Shown here piece by piece: positions 37,768 to 49,000 of a DNA stretch of 64,000 bases; positions within the stretch are counted from its first letter, which is position 1, and each line of letters begins with the position of its first letter. Made by a program: the position numbers and the translations under genes. Location: positions 3,968,001-4,032,000 of the forward strand of contig JYIP02000005.1 of the NCBI GenBank assembly GCA_001051155.2. Direction: 5' to 3'. This DNA is from Chrysoporthe austroafricana. Lineage: Eukaryota > Ascomycota > Sordariomycetes > Diaporthales > Cryphonectriaceae. Below the pieces are notes generated by a model. It saw nothing but the letters and a program-made list of their open reading frames with translations. It had not been told where the DNA came from and did not search any database.

Positions 37768-39824
37768 ATGTCGCTCGGCCACTGCCTTCAGTTGTTCACA
37801 GATTGGCTGCATCTTTCGACGGTACTTCGAGATTGTGGAATATGCAAGAATCTAAATTCAAATGTCCGTCCTCTACCAATTTCCTTCAACGAACTTAAAC
37901 CAAAATGCAAATTCTGCTAACTGTTGAAAGCAATGAGTACTCACTTTTTAGACTAGGAGTGTCGAGGCAATGATAAGGATGCTACTATCTATTCCCTACA
38001 ACTCCTCTACTGCAAGGACAAAGGGATTAAGGTCCATGTCAAGTATCTATTCCAACAGGATGGCATGGGATCGGGGTTGTCGAAGACGGGGTTCTTGAAC
38101 TACATTATCTACTCAGAAACGGAAGTAAGCACGATCGTCTGCAGCAAACGGGTCCAAGCCTGCAGGGAAGGCTAATTACCACGTTATAGCTTCCTGCCAG
38201 TCTACCATCATTGCCAGTGATCTCGCCCTTTAACAAGGAGGTCAGCATTGAGTCCGCTGCGGCTTTCATACGCAAACATGCTGGACTATGTCGCGCTAAG
38301 CATCAAGGAGGGTCATGCGCCGAAGACGACGACGCGATTATGCCAAAGCGAGTCGTCACTATTGGTAGCCTGAACTCGCCGATGATGAGGCTGATAGAGA
38401 ACCCGACAAGCCGTGGTCATTATGCTACATTGAGCTACTGCTGGGGCAACTCTCCGGCACTAAAGTTAACAAAGCTGAGCCTTTCTGATATGGTTCACCA
38501 GATCCCCGACGATCGTCTCCCAATTCTCTTCCTGGACACAATCCAATTGCTCAGGAGATTGGGTATTGAATATATCTGGATCGACTGCCTCTGCATTATA
38601 CAAGATAGTGAGGAGGATTGGGGGTCAGAGTCTGCAAAGATGGCTCAATATTATGGCTCGTCGTCATTGAACATATCCGCGGCAAATTCATCCAGCCCGG
38701 ATGTCTCTCTTCTGGAACCCAGAGATCCGCTATGGTGGCCGGCCTATTTCAGGCTTAATACTAAGAAAGACACGTTGCATAACATCATAGCCAGACGTGT
38801 ACCTGTGACTAGAGCAGAGCAAGGTAGGATCTTCACTCGTGCCTGGACGTTTCAGGAGACCGCACTCTCTAGGCGAACGATTCATTTTACCCCTCAAAGT
38901 TTAGTCTGGGAATGTGCAGAAAGCTATTCACCGGAGAATGATCTTGGCATTCAATATCCTCTGTCCGTTTGGATGGCACGGGTTCGAGAACTGAATCCCA
39001 CGCAGAGCGGGCTCCCCGGACAGGAGTGGGACAACATAAGTTCTGCGGGATGGTACGAGCGTTGTATCCAAATCTGGTGTGAGGTGGTCGTGGCATACTC
39101 GCAACGTTGTCTGACCTTTGAACATGACAAGCTGGCTGCGCTCAGTGGTATAGCAGCCAGGTTCCATGAAGTGATACGGGGTCGTTACCTAGCAGGGCTG
39201 TGGGAAAAGCTCCTCCCGTGGAACTTGCTCTGGTGGAACATAGAGTCTCTGACACTACAAAAGGGTACTCAGACCAGCCATTACGTGGCCCCATCATGGT
39301 CATGGGCTTCCATTGCCCATGGTGCACAATGCTATAGAGCAAACCCCGAACAATTCCACCCAAGTCTCACTGTGTTGGACGCCGCCTGTGAGACTTCTGG
39401 AGCTAGTGTCTTCGGAAAAGTGTCCTCTGGTTACCTCGTCATGCGAGGAAAATGTGCCGCAATACGCATCGGCTTCGAGTTTATGGGCTCTTGGGACTCT
39501 TACGAAGTGTTGAACTGTGACGACTGGGACTTCTGCTCCGACACACTTCTCGAGGAATACGCTAGGGAGCTTTTCCGTGCTACACAAGGGCAATCAAGGC
39601 AATCACTTTCACAGCTCACGGCAGTGGCAACCAGCATCTATCTTGGATGCGATTTTCAGTACTGGCATGGCAATTCTGAGCCTTGGGTACATTTCGCTCT
39701 GGTTCTAGGGCCGTCTAAGTTGGAAAATGAATCGTTCTGCCGCCTAGGCTTGATGAGAACGGGATCGGCGGAAGCTATGAAGCTTTTTGACGCAGCGGAG
39801 GATCGAATTGTCCGGGTTATTTAG
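37768..39824 (+). CDS. HET (heterokaryon incompatibility) domain protein; 5' exons uncertain
   Basis: Member of the large fungal HET family, linked to allorecognition and programmed cell death. Certain part: one open frame 38190-39824 with HYATLSYCWGNS, ILFLDTIQLLRRLGIEYIWI, DCLCIIQDSEEDW and GRIFTRAWTFQETALSRRTI, the four HET blocks in order. No ATG opens it before the HET core; a TAG at 38187 is part of a good acceptor with a CTAAT branch. A preceding exon ends at 38124 (GTAAGC, phase 0) and can start at ATG 38065, or reach back to acceptor 37956. Upstream, ATG 37768 opens MSLGHCLQLF...DCGICKNL and CKFC, a CxxC start typical of HET proteins, in the same frame but separated by two stops. A donor at 37864 (GTCCGT) would join them but is weak. 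So an intact spliced gene or a decayed 5' end are both possible. Safest CDS: 38065-38124 plus 38190-39824. Confidence 0.82.
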
Positions 39825-40461
39825 TTTACTTCACGTACCATTTATATTCTGAGAAGCCTCATTGGCCTCCTTATATTTGATCCATTCGCCGCATGAGAGC
39901 TTGCATATCGCATGGTCTTGAGTGATAGAAGCTTTGCTCTGAAGACATAACCAAAAAGTGTTCGGCGCTTCGAAAGTTGCACAACTTCAATACGCCAGAC
40001 ATGCCTACCTGTTCTTCATAATGAACAGAGTCCTACTATAGCATGTGACTGGGTTTTGCTGCAAGCTGGGAGTTGGGAGCTATGGCTGGATCTGCAACGT
40101 CGAGGGAGCTGCGGAAGTGTGGGCTGATTGACAAGGCATATCTTGAACTCGCATAAAGACTATCCAGATATGGATATATTTCCAGATGCAGGGTTATGTA
40201 TTAGTTGTGCATGGGGCCCGAAGGATTTAGAATTCACGACAACGTAGTAGTCGGTCAGCAACAAATCCATCCCGTCCGGGCTGAGGTTTCGGTCTTGAAA
40301 GTCCCCGCGCGTAGTCTTACAGGAAGCGTTTAGGATGCGATGAGCTGGGACAGGGGCATGGGCCCTCTGGAGAATTCATGCCTCAAATGTGTGAAGGCCT
40401 CCCAATTCCTCGAAGCTTTCCTTGCGTTGCCAGATCACAACCACCCAAGATCTTCAGAAAC
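39825..40461. other. Intergenic region between the HET and WSC genes
   Basis: 3' flank of the HET gene and 5' flank of the WSC gene. The WSC frame stays open 28 codons upstream of 40462 (to an ATG at 40378), but the signal peptide favours 40462. Nothing else seen. Confidence 0.6.
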
Positions 40462-41394
40462 ATGGGGGCTACGTTGTACTACCGGCATACATTTACTCAG
40501 ATTCTTATCTCTTTACCACTTCTTATATTCACCGCCAACGCTCGGAATCTCATACCTCGCCCAACCTCCGTAACTCAAATACCACATGATGTCCATTCCC
40601 CCGGCCCTCCAGCCCCGACAAAAGCCTGGGATCTCAACCTAGAGCTCCTTCGCCGTGCCGCCCCCACAGTAGCCTCCATCGCCAACTACAGCTACCTCGG
40701 CTGCTTCTTCGACCCGGCGTCGCCCCGGGTTCTTGGTGGAACGGCCTTCTGGGCCCAGACCGAGAACAGCCCGTCGTCCTGCCAGTACTCGTGCTCGAAG
40801 CTAGCAAAGTTCACGGCCCTGTTCGGCGTCGAGGATACCACCCAATGCTTTTGCGGCAATACACTCGCCGTCGCGACGGCGAGTTTGATCAGCGTCACGT
40901 CGGGCGCGTGTAGCGCGACGTGTCCTGGGGATGACAATGACTTGTGCGGAGGGTATGGGTACATCAACATCTATACGGCCACCGCCGGTACGAGCACGTC
41001 AACCTCGACGGTGACCACCGCGGCAGGCTCGACGACACAAGCGACGTCAGATTCGGGCACAATGACAGCCGCGAGTGTCTCATCCACAACCACGGCCGAG
41101 TCGAAGGGCTCTGGCTTGAGCAATGGGGCAACGGCTGGCATTGCAATAGGAGCAACGGCATGCTTGGGGCTGGCGGCAGCCGCAATAAGCTTCGTTGTGA
41201 TGCGCCGCCGAAGAACTGCGCGGCCTCCCCGAATGGACGGGGTACCAGCATCGACGTCCCATACAATGGTGCCAATGGGAGCATATTCTAAACCGGTGGA
41301 GCCCAGCTTTGTGGAGTTGCCAGCGGAGGACAGGCTGGCCGAGCTGCCAGGCCACGAGCCTCTCCAGCCAGCGTCGCGGTTACCGCAGGGATAG
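40462..41394 (+). CDS. WSC-domain single-pass membrane protein
   Basis: Secretory-pathway surface protein resembling yeast Wsc wall-stress sensors. From 40462 it has 310 aa and starts with a signal peptide (TFTQILISLPLLIFTANARN); the in-frame ATG at 40378 would bury it. The WSC domain, about 78-171, has eight Cys: YLGCFF, SSCQYSC, TQCFCGN, GACSATC and LCGG, ending in GGYGYINIYT. A Ser/Thr-rich stretch (172-218) and a TM helix (about 222-246, TAGIAIGATACLGLAAAAIS) follow, then MRRRRTARPPR and a cytoplasmic tail of about 60 aa with VELPAEDRLAELPG. The tail is shorter than in classical Wsc sensors, so signalling to Rom2/Rho1 is not certain. No intron. It directly follows the HET gene. Confidence 0.9.
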   Translation: MGATLYYRHTFTQILISLPLLIFTANARNLIPRPTSVTQIPHDVHSPGPPAPTKAWDLNLELLRRAAPTVASIANYSYLGCFFDPASPRVLGGTAFWAQTENSPSSCQYSCSKLAKFTALFGVEDTTQCFCGNTLAVATASLISVTSGACSATCPGDDNDLCGGYGYINIYTATAGTSTSTSTVTTAAGSTTQATSDSGTMTAASVSSTTTAESKGSGLSNGATAGIAIGATACLGLAAAAISFVVMRRRRTARPPRMDGVPASTSHTMVPMGAYSKPVEPSFVELPAEDRLAELPGHEPLQPASRLPQG

Positions 41395-42419
41395 ACCGGA
41401 GTGTGATCTATTGCATTCTGTTGTCAAGAAATCACTTCTTACAATGCGTACGTCATCCTTCAAGCTACTCTTGGCAGGTCTATTAAATGTATACCTAGAG
41501 TCCCGACTAACCAATGCTACCGGTACCTAGGCAGTATTGTGTACGTTGCACCCGCTGAACACATACGTAGCTGATCGACAAGACACTTTGGGTCCCACCA
41601 AACAGTCTCGTCATCTACGTTTCTTGACATGGCCATCTGAATTGCATATCTTCCCCTATATGCAATGTCGTATGCAGTCGAGCTGCTCGATGGGTTTGGT
41701 ACACATATAACAAGGTTGCAGCGTCGAAGCAGGGCTGGCGTCTGGACTTTGAACCTGTATAATTACAGCATTGAGCCTGAGGAATAATGGGCATGACAAA
41801 GGGAGACAGCACAATCATATCTAAAATCTGTGCTACACTCTAGGACGATCTCGTTTGTTTTTTTTCTTCTTTTTAGCTTTAGATGGGTTCTGCATCTTTG
41901 TATAATAACAAATGCCAGCGCTAGATATACTAAATCGCGCCCAACCTCCAGCATTACCCAGCACTTGAGAACATCCGCCCTCTCGGTCCTCGCGCACAAA
42001 CTTGAACCAAACAGCTAAACGCAGCAGCTCCAGCCTTGATTCGCCGTACCGCCACTGCCTTCGGACCGTGGGGATGCGAGTACTGGCATGATCAATGCGA
42101 CAAATCACCGGGATCGCGGTCGGCCCAACTACGGCGATGACATTGATAATCACTTGGACGAGAAGCCTACCGAAGTCAGAGAATTACCTTCAACAATGGA
42201 CAGCACGTTGCTAATTTCTTGTGCATCACATTTCAAAGCGAAGGACGGCGTGGTGAGGAAATTTTCATCAGAACCAAGACCACCGGAGTTGCCATCTCAT
42301 TAAGATGTGGAATTCCAGGATGCAAATATCAAGAGAGGCTTTTACACGAATTGGATGAGATCTGCAAGTGGTCAAAAGATCAAATCGTATTTACTCCATT
42401 ACCCAGATAATCTTTACTA

Positions 42420-43440
42420 GAATTATCCAGAGTCCGATCCTCTAGAATTCATATCCCAAATACCTCAATATTTGAGAGACAAAAATCTTGCAAGATAGTT
42501 TGCTTTTCTGAACAACAAGATCTACATTCTCAAGATCTAAGAGCAACCTCAGTTTATCAGTGAGGCTTGCGTACGGAAGCTCATAATCTATTTGTAAGAT
42601 ACTAATACTGAGTTTCTTACTAGGACGTTATAGAATAGTATTATCTATATAAAAAGGATACTTATAGCTTTTTAGAGCGAAATGGGCGTGGACTATAGGA
42701 GGATGGCTGCTGTGGTAAGCATGAAGACGGTACGTGTTGCGCCGAGCTTCCACATCCAAAGTTCCCACATGTCCTCTTATGATGAGTACAACAAAAATTA
42801 AATTAGTCTTGAATAAAGCGCAATACGGTTTTAAAGTACCTTTGCGAGCCTCTCCTGCACACTACCAACTCAGAAGATAAAGCACCAGCTGACCATCATT
42901 CATTAACCATAGGGCAAGTAATAGCCACACCTTACTCCCGAGCCATTCTTGAGATGGTTTCTACCTACGATTAATCACAGGGATAGGATCTCGATTGCAT
43001 AAAAATCTCTTGATCTAAATTTCTGTGTATTGCTGCTTTAACGAAATTTATTTATAAACACTCTTTACAGAATAATCAGCGTTGGTTTCAAAGGCTTGAG
43101 AAGACCCCCCCCCCCCCACTTTTTTTTTTCCCAATAAAAGAGCGCGATATGAAATCATTCTGAAAAAGTAATCTTCAAATATCATTAGAAGAAAGAACTG
43201 AGGAAAGGGGTCCTTAATGTGATTTGACTTTCATAAGTGTTCAGAGTGAGCATAACAATCAAAACATACATCAACTAGTCTCTCTTTGATTTTATAATTT
43301 TGTATAAAGAAGCAACATAAATTTTGCTTCGCTTTCAAGCTTGAACACAGTTTTAGAAGGCTGACTTCGTTAAATTAGCACGTGCTTAAGTATTTTCTTT
43401 CCATACATGAAGATTCCTCGAAGGGTTAGGGTTACCGAGT
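42420..43440. other. AT-rich island without coding capacity
   Basis: Composition differs sharply from the GC-rich window average. Stops occur in all frames and I see no conserved protein remnant. It may be a degraded (RIP-mutated) repeat or simply AT-rich spacer. Confidence 0.6.
43105..43129. repeat. C13 run followed by T10 run
   Basis: Thirteen C (43105-43117), then AC, then ten T (43120-43129), within the AT-rich island. Confidence 0.9.
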
Positions 43441-43718
43441 TGTGAGCAGATCAGGGCCAGTGCATTTTGAAGCCCCACACCAGTGCGCCCAGCTCATCCT
43501 TGTCGTTCAATTGTTAACCAACGTCGAGCAACACTTTCTCCCAAGTCAAACATCCAACAACAAAAAGCTCACATCAGAACTTCACGACAACTTTGAGCTT
43601 TGGCAATCAATTCGACGACAACACACTGGCACTAATCTCTGCGCATTGCATCTGCAATCATGTCGATGGACACCCCCATTTGAACTCCTGTCAAACACCT
43701 GTCACTCCTCCAACCACC

Positions 43719-45348
43719 ATGGCAGCCATGGCCCACCCAGCCTCTCCTCTAGCTGCTGACTCGTTGTCGAAACTGTCTTCGCCTTCGCTATACGCCGAGT
43801 TCCTGCCAAAGCTTGGTCGTATCTCCATCGTCATCCACCTTCCCACTCCATCCACCCACTGCACAAAAGTTCTCATCTCTGCTGACGCATCACGACTCTT
43901 GGTCTATCATGAGCGTGTCACCACCGAGCTAATCCTCCCTGCCAAATCACGCCTAGCAGGCGAGCACCTTCCCCAGGTAATTCCCCCCGGTCTTGATAAG
44001 ATAAGCTGGCGGTTGTTACCCCGACAGGATGAGCTCGCTGGTGGTGTCTCTGGTTCGATGGTTGTTGTGGAGGAGGTGGTGCCCTGGCCCGCAGCGGGTC
44101 TCAAGCCTAACATGAACATTGTATGCCGGCAATGCGAGGCTGTCATCGTTTCGAAGGACAAGGTGAAGGAGTGGAAAGATTTGCCTAGCGAGAACTGGGC
44201 AGAGATGATGGAGTTCTGGCACTGTCATAAGCCGACTACCAATGGTCACGGCAAGACGAATGGAACAGCTAGTCATGGAAGTCATGACGAGAAGAAGGCT
44301 TCAGAGAGCGAGCTCGCCTTGCGTGGCTATGGTGCTAACTCAGCGATCGTCGCTCAAGAAGGTGTGGGGTTCGTGGACTTAACCAAGATGTTGTTCCACA
44401 CGGAGGACTGCCGAGGTCTCATGGTAAGCATTACCCTGGTCTCAGCTCTTACCCTTTCTTTTGCAGCACAAAGAATTTTGGATCGGGCTCAAAGAAGGTC
44501 GCCAGACTGGGAGATCGTAGAACTTCCACCATGTCTCGGTGCATCGATACAAGTGCCCAAGAGGGAACAGATCTGACTCGTCTTGCCTTGAGCGAGCTGC
44601 CGAGGAGCTTGCGAACCCTCGTCTTGGCGATGCGGTTTGTTTATTCCAAGGCGGAGAGATGGAACGACTCGGCCTTTCGCGAAAACATTCGAAGTTGTGA
44701 ATAGTTTCGGATTGCTCCGAGTTACATACATTAGATCTCTTGCCTCCATACACACCACAAGTACTAACTTGAACGCAGATGTTGCCAAATCGGGCTGAGG
44801 ACGAATCCGACCCAGCATTGCAGACCGCACAGACTCCTCACAATACCTCCTTCGTGGCTTCCTGCCCTGGCTGCACCACCCAGCTGGGCCTCCTCGAATA
44901 CCGGAAGAGCGGCTTCTCGCTGTGGAAGTGGAAGGTCAATTTCACCAACGCCTCAGTCGACTCTCCGCAACTGGCGGACCCACCTACCCTCTCTCACTGC
45001 CTAGCCGCCGCCCTGATCGAAGCGCAAGCCCGCACAGGCTCGGCCAAGATCGTCTTGCGGGGCAACAAGGACGCCATTACGGTCTGGATCCTGAACCCAC
45101 ACATCAAGTTCTCTTGCAAGGAGAAGCAAAAGATCCCTGCCATGAAGCTGCTCTTTCAGAACAAGGCCATGGAGGAGGACGAGATTGATTTGCCTGACGG
45201 CGTGATCAAGGAGGTCCGCGAGATCTTGCAGGAGGGAAACAGATACCTGCCTCCTGACGAGAAGACGAAGGTGTTCGACGCTCAGGAGGGAGTCTGGACG
45301 GTAACGCTGCTTGAGCGACTAGAGCGCCGAAAGCCCCATCAGGGCTAA
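43719..45348 (+). CDS. UBE3D/IPA1-like ubiquitin-conjugating-enzyme-binding protein; middle exon unresolved
   Basis: Resembles the HECT-like E2-binding protein family (human UBE3D, yeast Ipa1). Exon 1, 43719-44423 (235 codons, donor GTAAGC, phase 0), starts MAAMAHPASPLAADSL and contains CRQCEAVIV, the family's FWHCHKP and LTKMLFHTEDCRGL. The last exon, 44779-45348 (acceptor GCAG, phase 0), contains ASCPGCTTQLGLLEY, FSLWKWKVNF and ITVWILNPHIKFSCKEKQ, ending in LLERLERRKPHQG. Between them, 44521-44694 reads in the same frame as VHRYKCPRGNRSDSSCLERA and CLFQGGEMERLGLSRKHSK, which look coding. It is bounded by TAG (44518-44520, usable as an acceptor) and TGA (44698), and no GT donor of the right phase lies at its end. 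Either a GTTTGT donor at 44629 is used, or the gene carries a frame defect. Confidence 0.7.
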
Positions 45349-46054
45349 TCTCGCGGGGCACGCGCTCAGAACGGAGTTTTCATATTTTCACGACGACGAT
45401 TTGTTTTCTTTTCGCTCTCTGGGCGTCCTAAGTGCCTCTACGGTGAGGTCTCTTCGTCCGTTTGGGGTACATCAACGCATCTCTGCTCACAAGACATTTG
45501 TGGTGCGGAACTTAAAACAGCATTGCGGAAAAATTGGGTGTGTAATCGGGTGCATATGGTCGCGAAAACATACACGGAATGGCAACGAGGCGGCTCTTTA
45601 TTACTGCAGCTTTGTGAACATCATGGTCTCGGAGGATTGGTGGAACACGATAGGGTTAGCGGAGGCGTTTCTCGGGGCAGTCTGTGTTAGAGTGGGGGGG
45701 GATCAAGGTACCCTTCATATTGTGAAAAATGCAAGATAATGATTCAGACAAAACATTAATTGATTGATTTGATGCAGTGCTTCGAAGTTGCAAATCATCA
45801 CGCCGATATCTGTGATGTAGGTGCAGTCAAGTTTCGATGGGTGAGGTGGTGAAAATTAGAAGATGATACCCAGTGACTGACTAAGCAGGACTCGGAGCCG
45901 CAGTTCTCCACTCCAGCCTCGTGCCAAATTCAACGACACCTCTTTATTTTCATGACATCGCCACTCTTAGCACGGCATCGTTCCCCCAAACCACCTATCT
46001 CTGCGCATCCTCGACGAGACAGACACTATACATGTAGTCAACTAATCTGTCACA
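45349..46054. other. Intergenic region before the SF3B1 gene
   Basis: 3' flank of the E2-binding gene and promoter/leader of SF3B1. An ORF at 45401-45739 has no motif. No gene supported. Confidence 0.55.
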
Positions 46055-49000
46055 ATGTCGGACTCTGAATTCGACCAGATCCGCAAGTTGCAGGCGGAGC
46101 GCAACGCCGCTGCAGCAGCCAAGAAAGGCAGCTCTCGCGACCTCTCCTCCCAGCGCGAGTCCTCCACCAAGGCCAGCCTGACCGAGGCCTTCGATACCGA
46201 CCTGTACGACCAATCCTCTGACAAGTTCGCCGGCTACCACACTTCCATCCCCGCTGGGGATGACGATGACATGGACGTTGACGGCGGTGACGACGGCTCC
46301 CGTCGCTTGGTCGGCCAGTATACGGCGACGCGCGCGCAGATCGACGAGTTCGCGCGCGGCGAGGGCGTCGAGGAGGATGATGTACTTGCCGGCCGCGGCG
46401 AGCGCAGTAACCGCATCACGGACCGCGAGACAGACTACCAGAAACGGAGGTTCAACCGCGTGCTGACGCCCACGCGCGCCGATCCGTTCGCCGCAAACAG
46501 GCAGGCGGGTGCGGCGGACGGAGATGGCGAGACGTACAGAGACATCATGGAGAGGGCCGACCTCGAGCGTGAGGAGGAAATGGTCAGGAAGGCTATCGAG
46601 GACAAGATGAAGAATGGCGATGGGGTTAAGAGCGAGGCGGCGGAGCACAAGCCAACGCTGACAGAGGGTGACAAGGAAAACCAGGAGGCTGGCTCCACAG
46701 AGGCTGCTGTTGGTCGGAAGCGAAAGAAGAGGTGGGATGTGACGACGACTGAGGAGGCGAAGCCTGCGTCGGAGACGAAGAAGAGATCGCGATGGGACGA
46801 GACCCCTGCGATTCCTGTGCCTGGGGCAGAGGCTCCCAAGAAACGCTCTCGGTGGGACCAGGCCCCGGCTGCTACACCGATTGGCAACGCCGGATTGGCG
46901 ACACCAATGCACCCGTCGCAAGGGGCAGTGCTTCCCACGGGTCTTCTCGGACCCGATGTCTCGGCACGCAACGCGCCCATCAGCGACGAAGAGCTCGACG
47001 CCATCCTGCCGGGCGAGGCGGAGGGGTACAAGGTTCTTGAGCCACCTCCGGGCTACGCCCCGGTGCGTGCCCCGGCCCACAAACTTACGCAGACCCCTGC
47101 GCCAACGGGCGGCTTCATGATGCAAGATCCCAATTCTGCTCGGATGGCAGCACATCAGCTCCCGAAGGAGATTCCCGGTGTCGGCGACCTGCAATTCTTC
47201 AAGCCGGAGGATATGCAATACTTCTCTAAGCTGACGGAGAGCGTTGACGAGGAACACTTGAGCGTGGAGGAGTTGAAGGAGAGAAAGATCATGAGATTGT
47301 TGCTCAAGATCAAGAACGGTACACCGCCCATGCGAAAGACTGCCCTGCGACAGCTGACCGACAATGCACGAAGCTTCGGTGCCGGCCCACTGTTCAACCA
47401 GATCCTCCCTCTGCTCATGGAACGTACCCTCGAGGATCAGGAGCGTCACTTGCTTGTCAAGGTCATCGACAGAGTCTTGTACAAGCTTGATGAGCTGGTG
47501 AGACCCTATACGCATAAGATTCTGGTGGTCATCGAGCCGCTACTTATCGACCAAGACTATTACGCCCGGGTGGAAGGCCGCGAGATTATCTCTAACTTGG
47601 CGAAGGCTGCTGGATTGTCTACCATGATCAGCACAATGCGACCGGACATTGATCATGTTGACGAGTACGTGCGAAATACTACGGCTCGCGCCTTCGCTGT
47701 CGTTGCTTCAGCACTCGGTATCCCTGCCCTAATTCCCTTCTTGCGTGCCGTCACTCGGACGAAAAAGAGCTGGCAGGCAAGGCACACGGGTGTCAAGATC
47801 GTGCAGCAGATTGCTATTCTCATGGGCTGCTCTGTCCTGCCACATCTTACTGATTTAGTGGAGTGCATCCGGCCTAACCTAAACGACGAACAGACCAAGG
47901 TGCGCACTGTCACCGCCCTTGCGACAGCGGCATTGGCAGAAGCCGCCAATCCATACGGTATTGAGAGTTTTGATAGCATCCTCAACCCTCTGTGGACTGG
48001 CACCAAGCGGCAAAGGGGCAAGAATTTGGCAGCTTTCCTTAAGGCCGTCGGTTTCATCATTCCTTTGATGGACGAGGAGTATGCCAACTACTACACATCG
48101 CAAATCATGGACGTCGTTCTACGAGAGTTCCAGAGCCCCGATGACGAAATGAGGCGAGTCGTCTTGACTGTGCTGTCCAAGATGTCACAGACAGAAGGTG
48201 TGACGGCGGGTTACCTCAAGTCTCATGTGCTTGATGATTTTTTCTCCAACTTTTGGGTCCGAAGAGTTGCTCTTGACAAGCGAAACTACCGATCAGTCGT
48301 CGAGACGACATGCGACCTCGGACAGAAGGTCGGCGTCAGCGAGATTTTGGAAAGGATTGTGGGTAACCTGAAAGACGAGAGCGAAGCGTATCGCAAGATG
48401 ACTGTGGAGACCATCGAGAAGCTGGTTGCCTCCCTGGGCGCCGCCGACATTGGTGAGCGTCTGGAAGAACGGCTCATCGACGGAATCCTACACTCTTTCC
48501 AGGAACAATCTGTCGAGGACGTCGTCGTCCTCAACGCTTTCGGCTCGTGCGTCAATGCACTTGGCACTCGCACCAAGCCTTACCTCCCGCAGATTGTCAG
48601 CACCATCCTCTGGCGACTCAACAATAAGACCGCGCAGACGCGTCAACAAGCTGCGGACCTCATCTCACGCATTGCTATGGTCATGGCGCAGTGCGGGGAG
48701 GACGCTTTACTGGGCAAACTCGGCATCGTCCTCTACGAATATTTGGGTGAGGAATATCCCGAAGTCCTCGGCGCCATCCTCGGCGCTCTACGGTCTATCG
48801 TGACCGTTGTTGGAATCAACCAGATGCAGCCGCCCATCAGGGACTTGCTGCCACGCTTGACGCCTATCTTACGAAATCGTCACGAGCGCGTGCAGGAGAA
48901 TGTCGTTGATCTCGTCGGTCGTATTGCGGATCGAGGTCCCGAGTCCGTCAACGCGCGAGAGTGGATGCGTATCTGTTTCGAGCTGCTCGACATGCTCAAG

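Larger units (their letters stand above)
41395..43718. other. Intergenic region with an AT-rich island
   Basis: Short ORFs at 41830-42410 have no recognisable motif. From about 42420 to 43440 the DNA is clearly AT-rich (single 60-base lines of roughly 25-40% GC), with no open frames and a C13/T10 homopolymer junction at 43105-43129. A telomere-like GGGTTAGGGTTA lies at 43423-43434, about 285 bp before the next start codon. Confidence 0.6.

Noticed and set aside
38211..38220. TTG at 38211 as the start of the HET protein
   Set aside because: Non-ATG start just after a good acceptor (38188-38189); a spliced upstream exon explains the missing ATG better.
40378..40461. Upstream in-frame ATG for the WSC gene
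   Set aside because: It would place the signal peptide 28 residues inside the protein; 40462 gives a normal signal peptide.
45995..47515. 506-codon minus-strand ORF
   Set aside because: Antisense shadow of the SF3B1 coding region.
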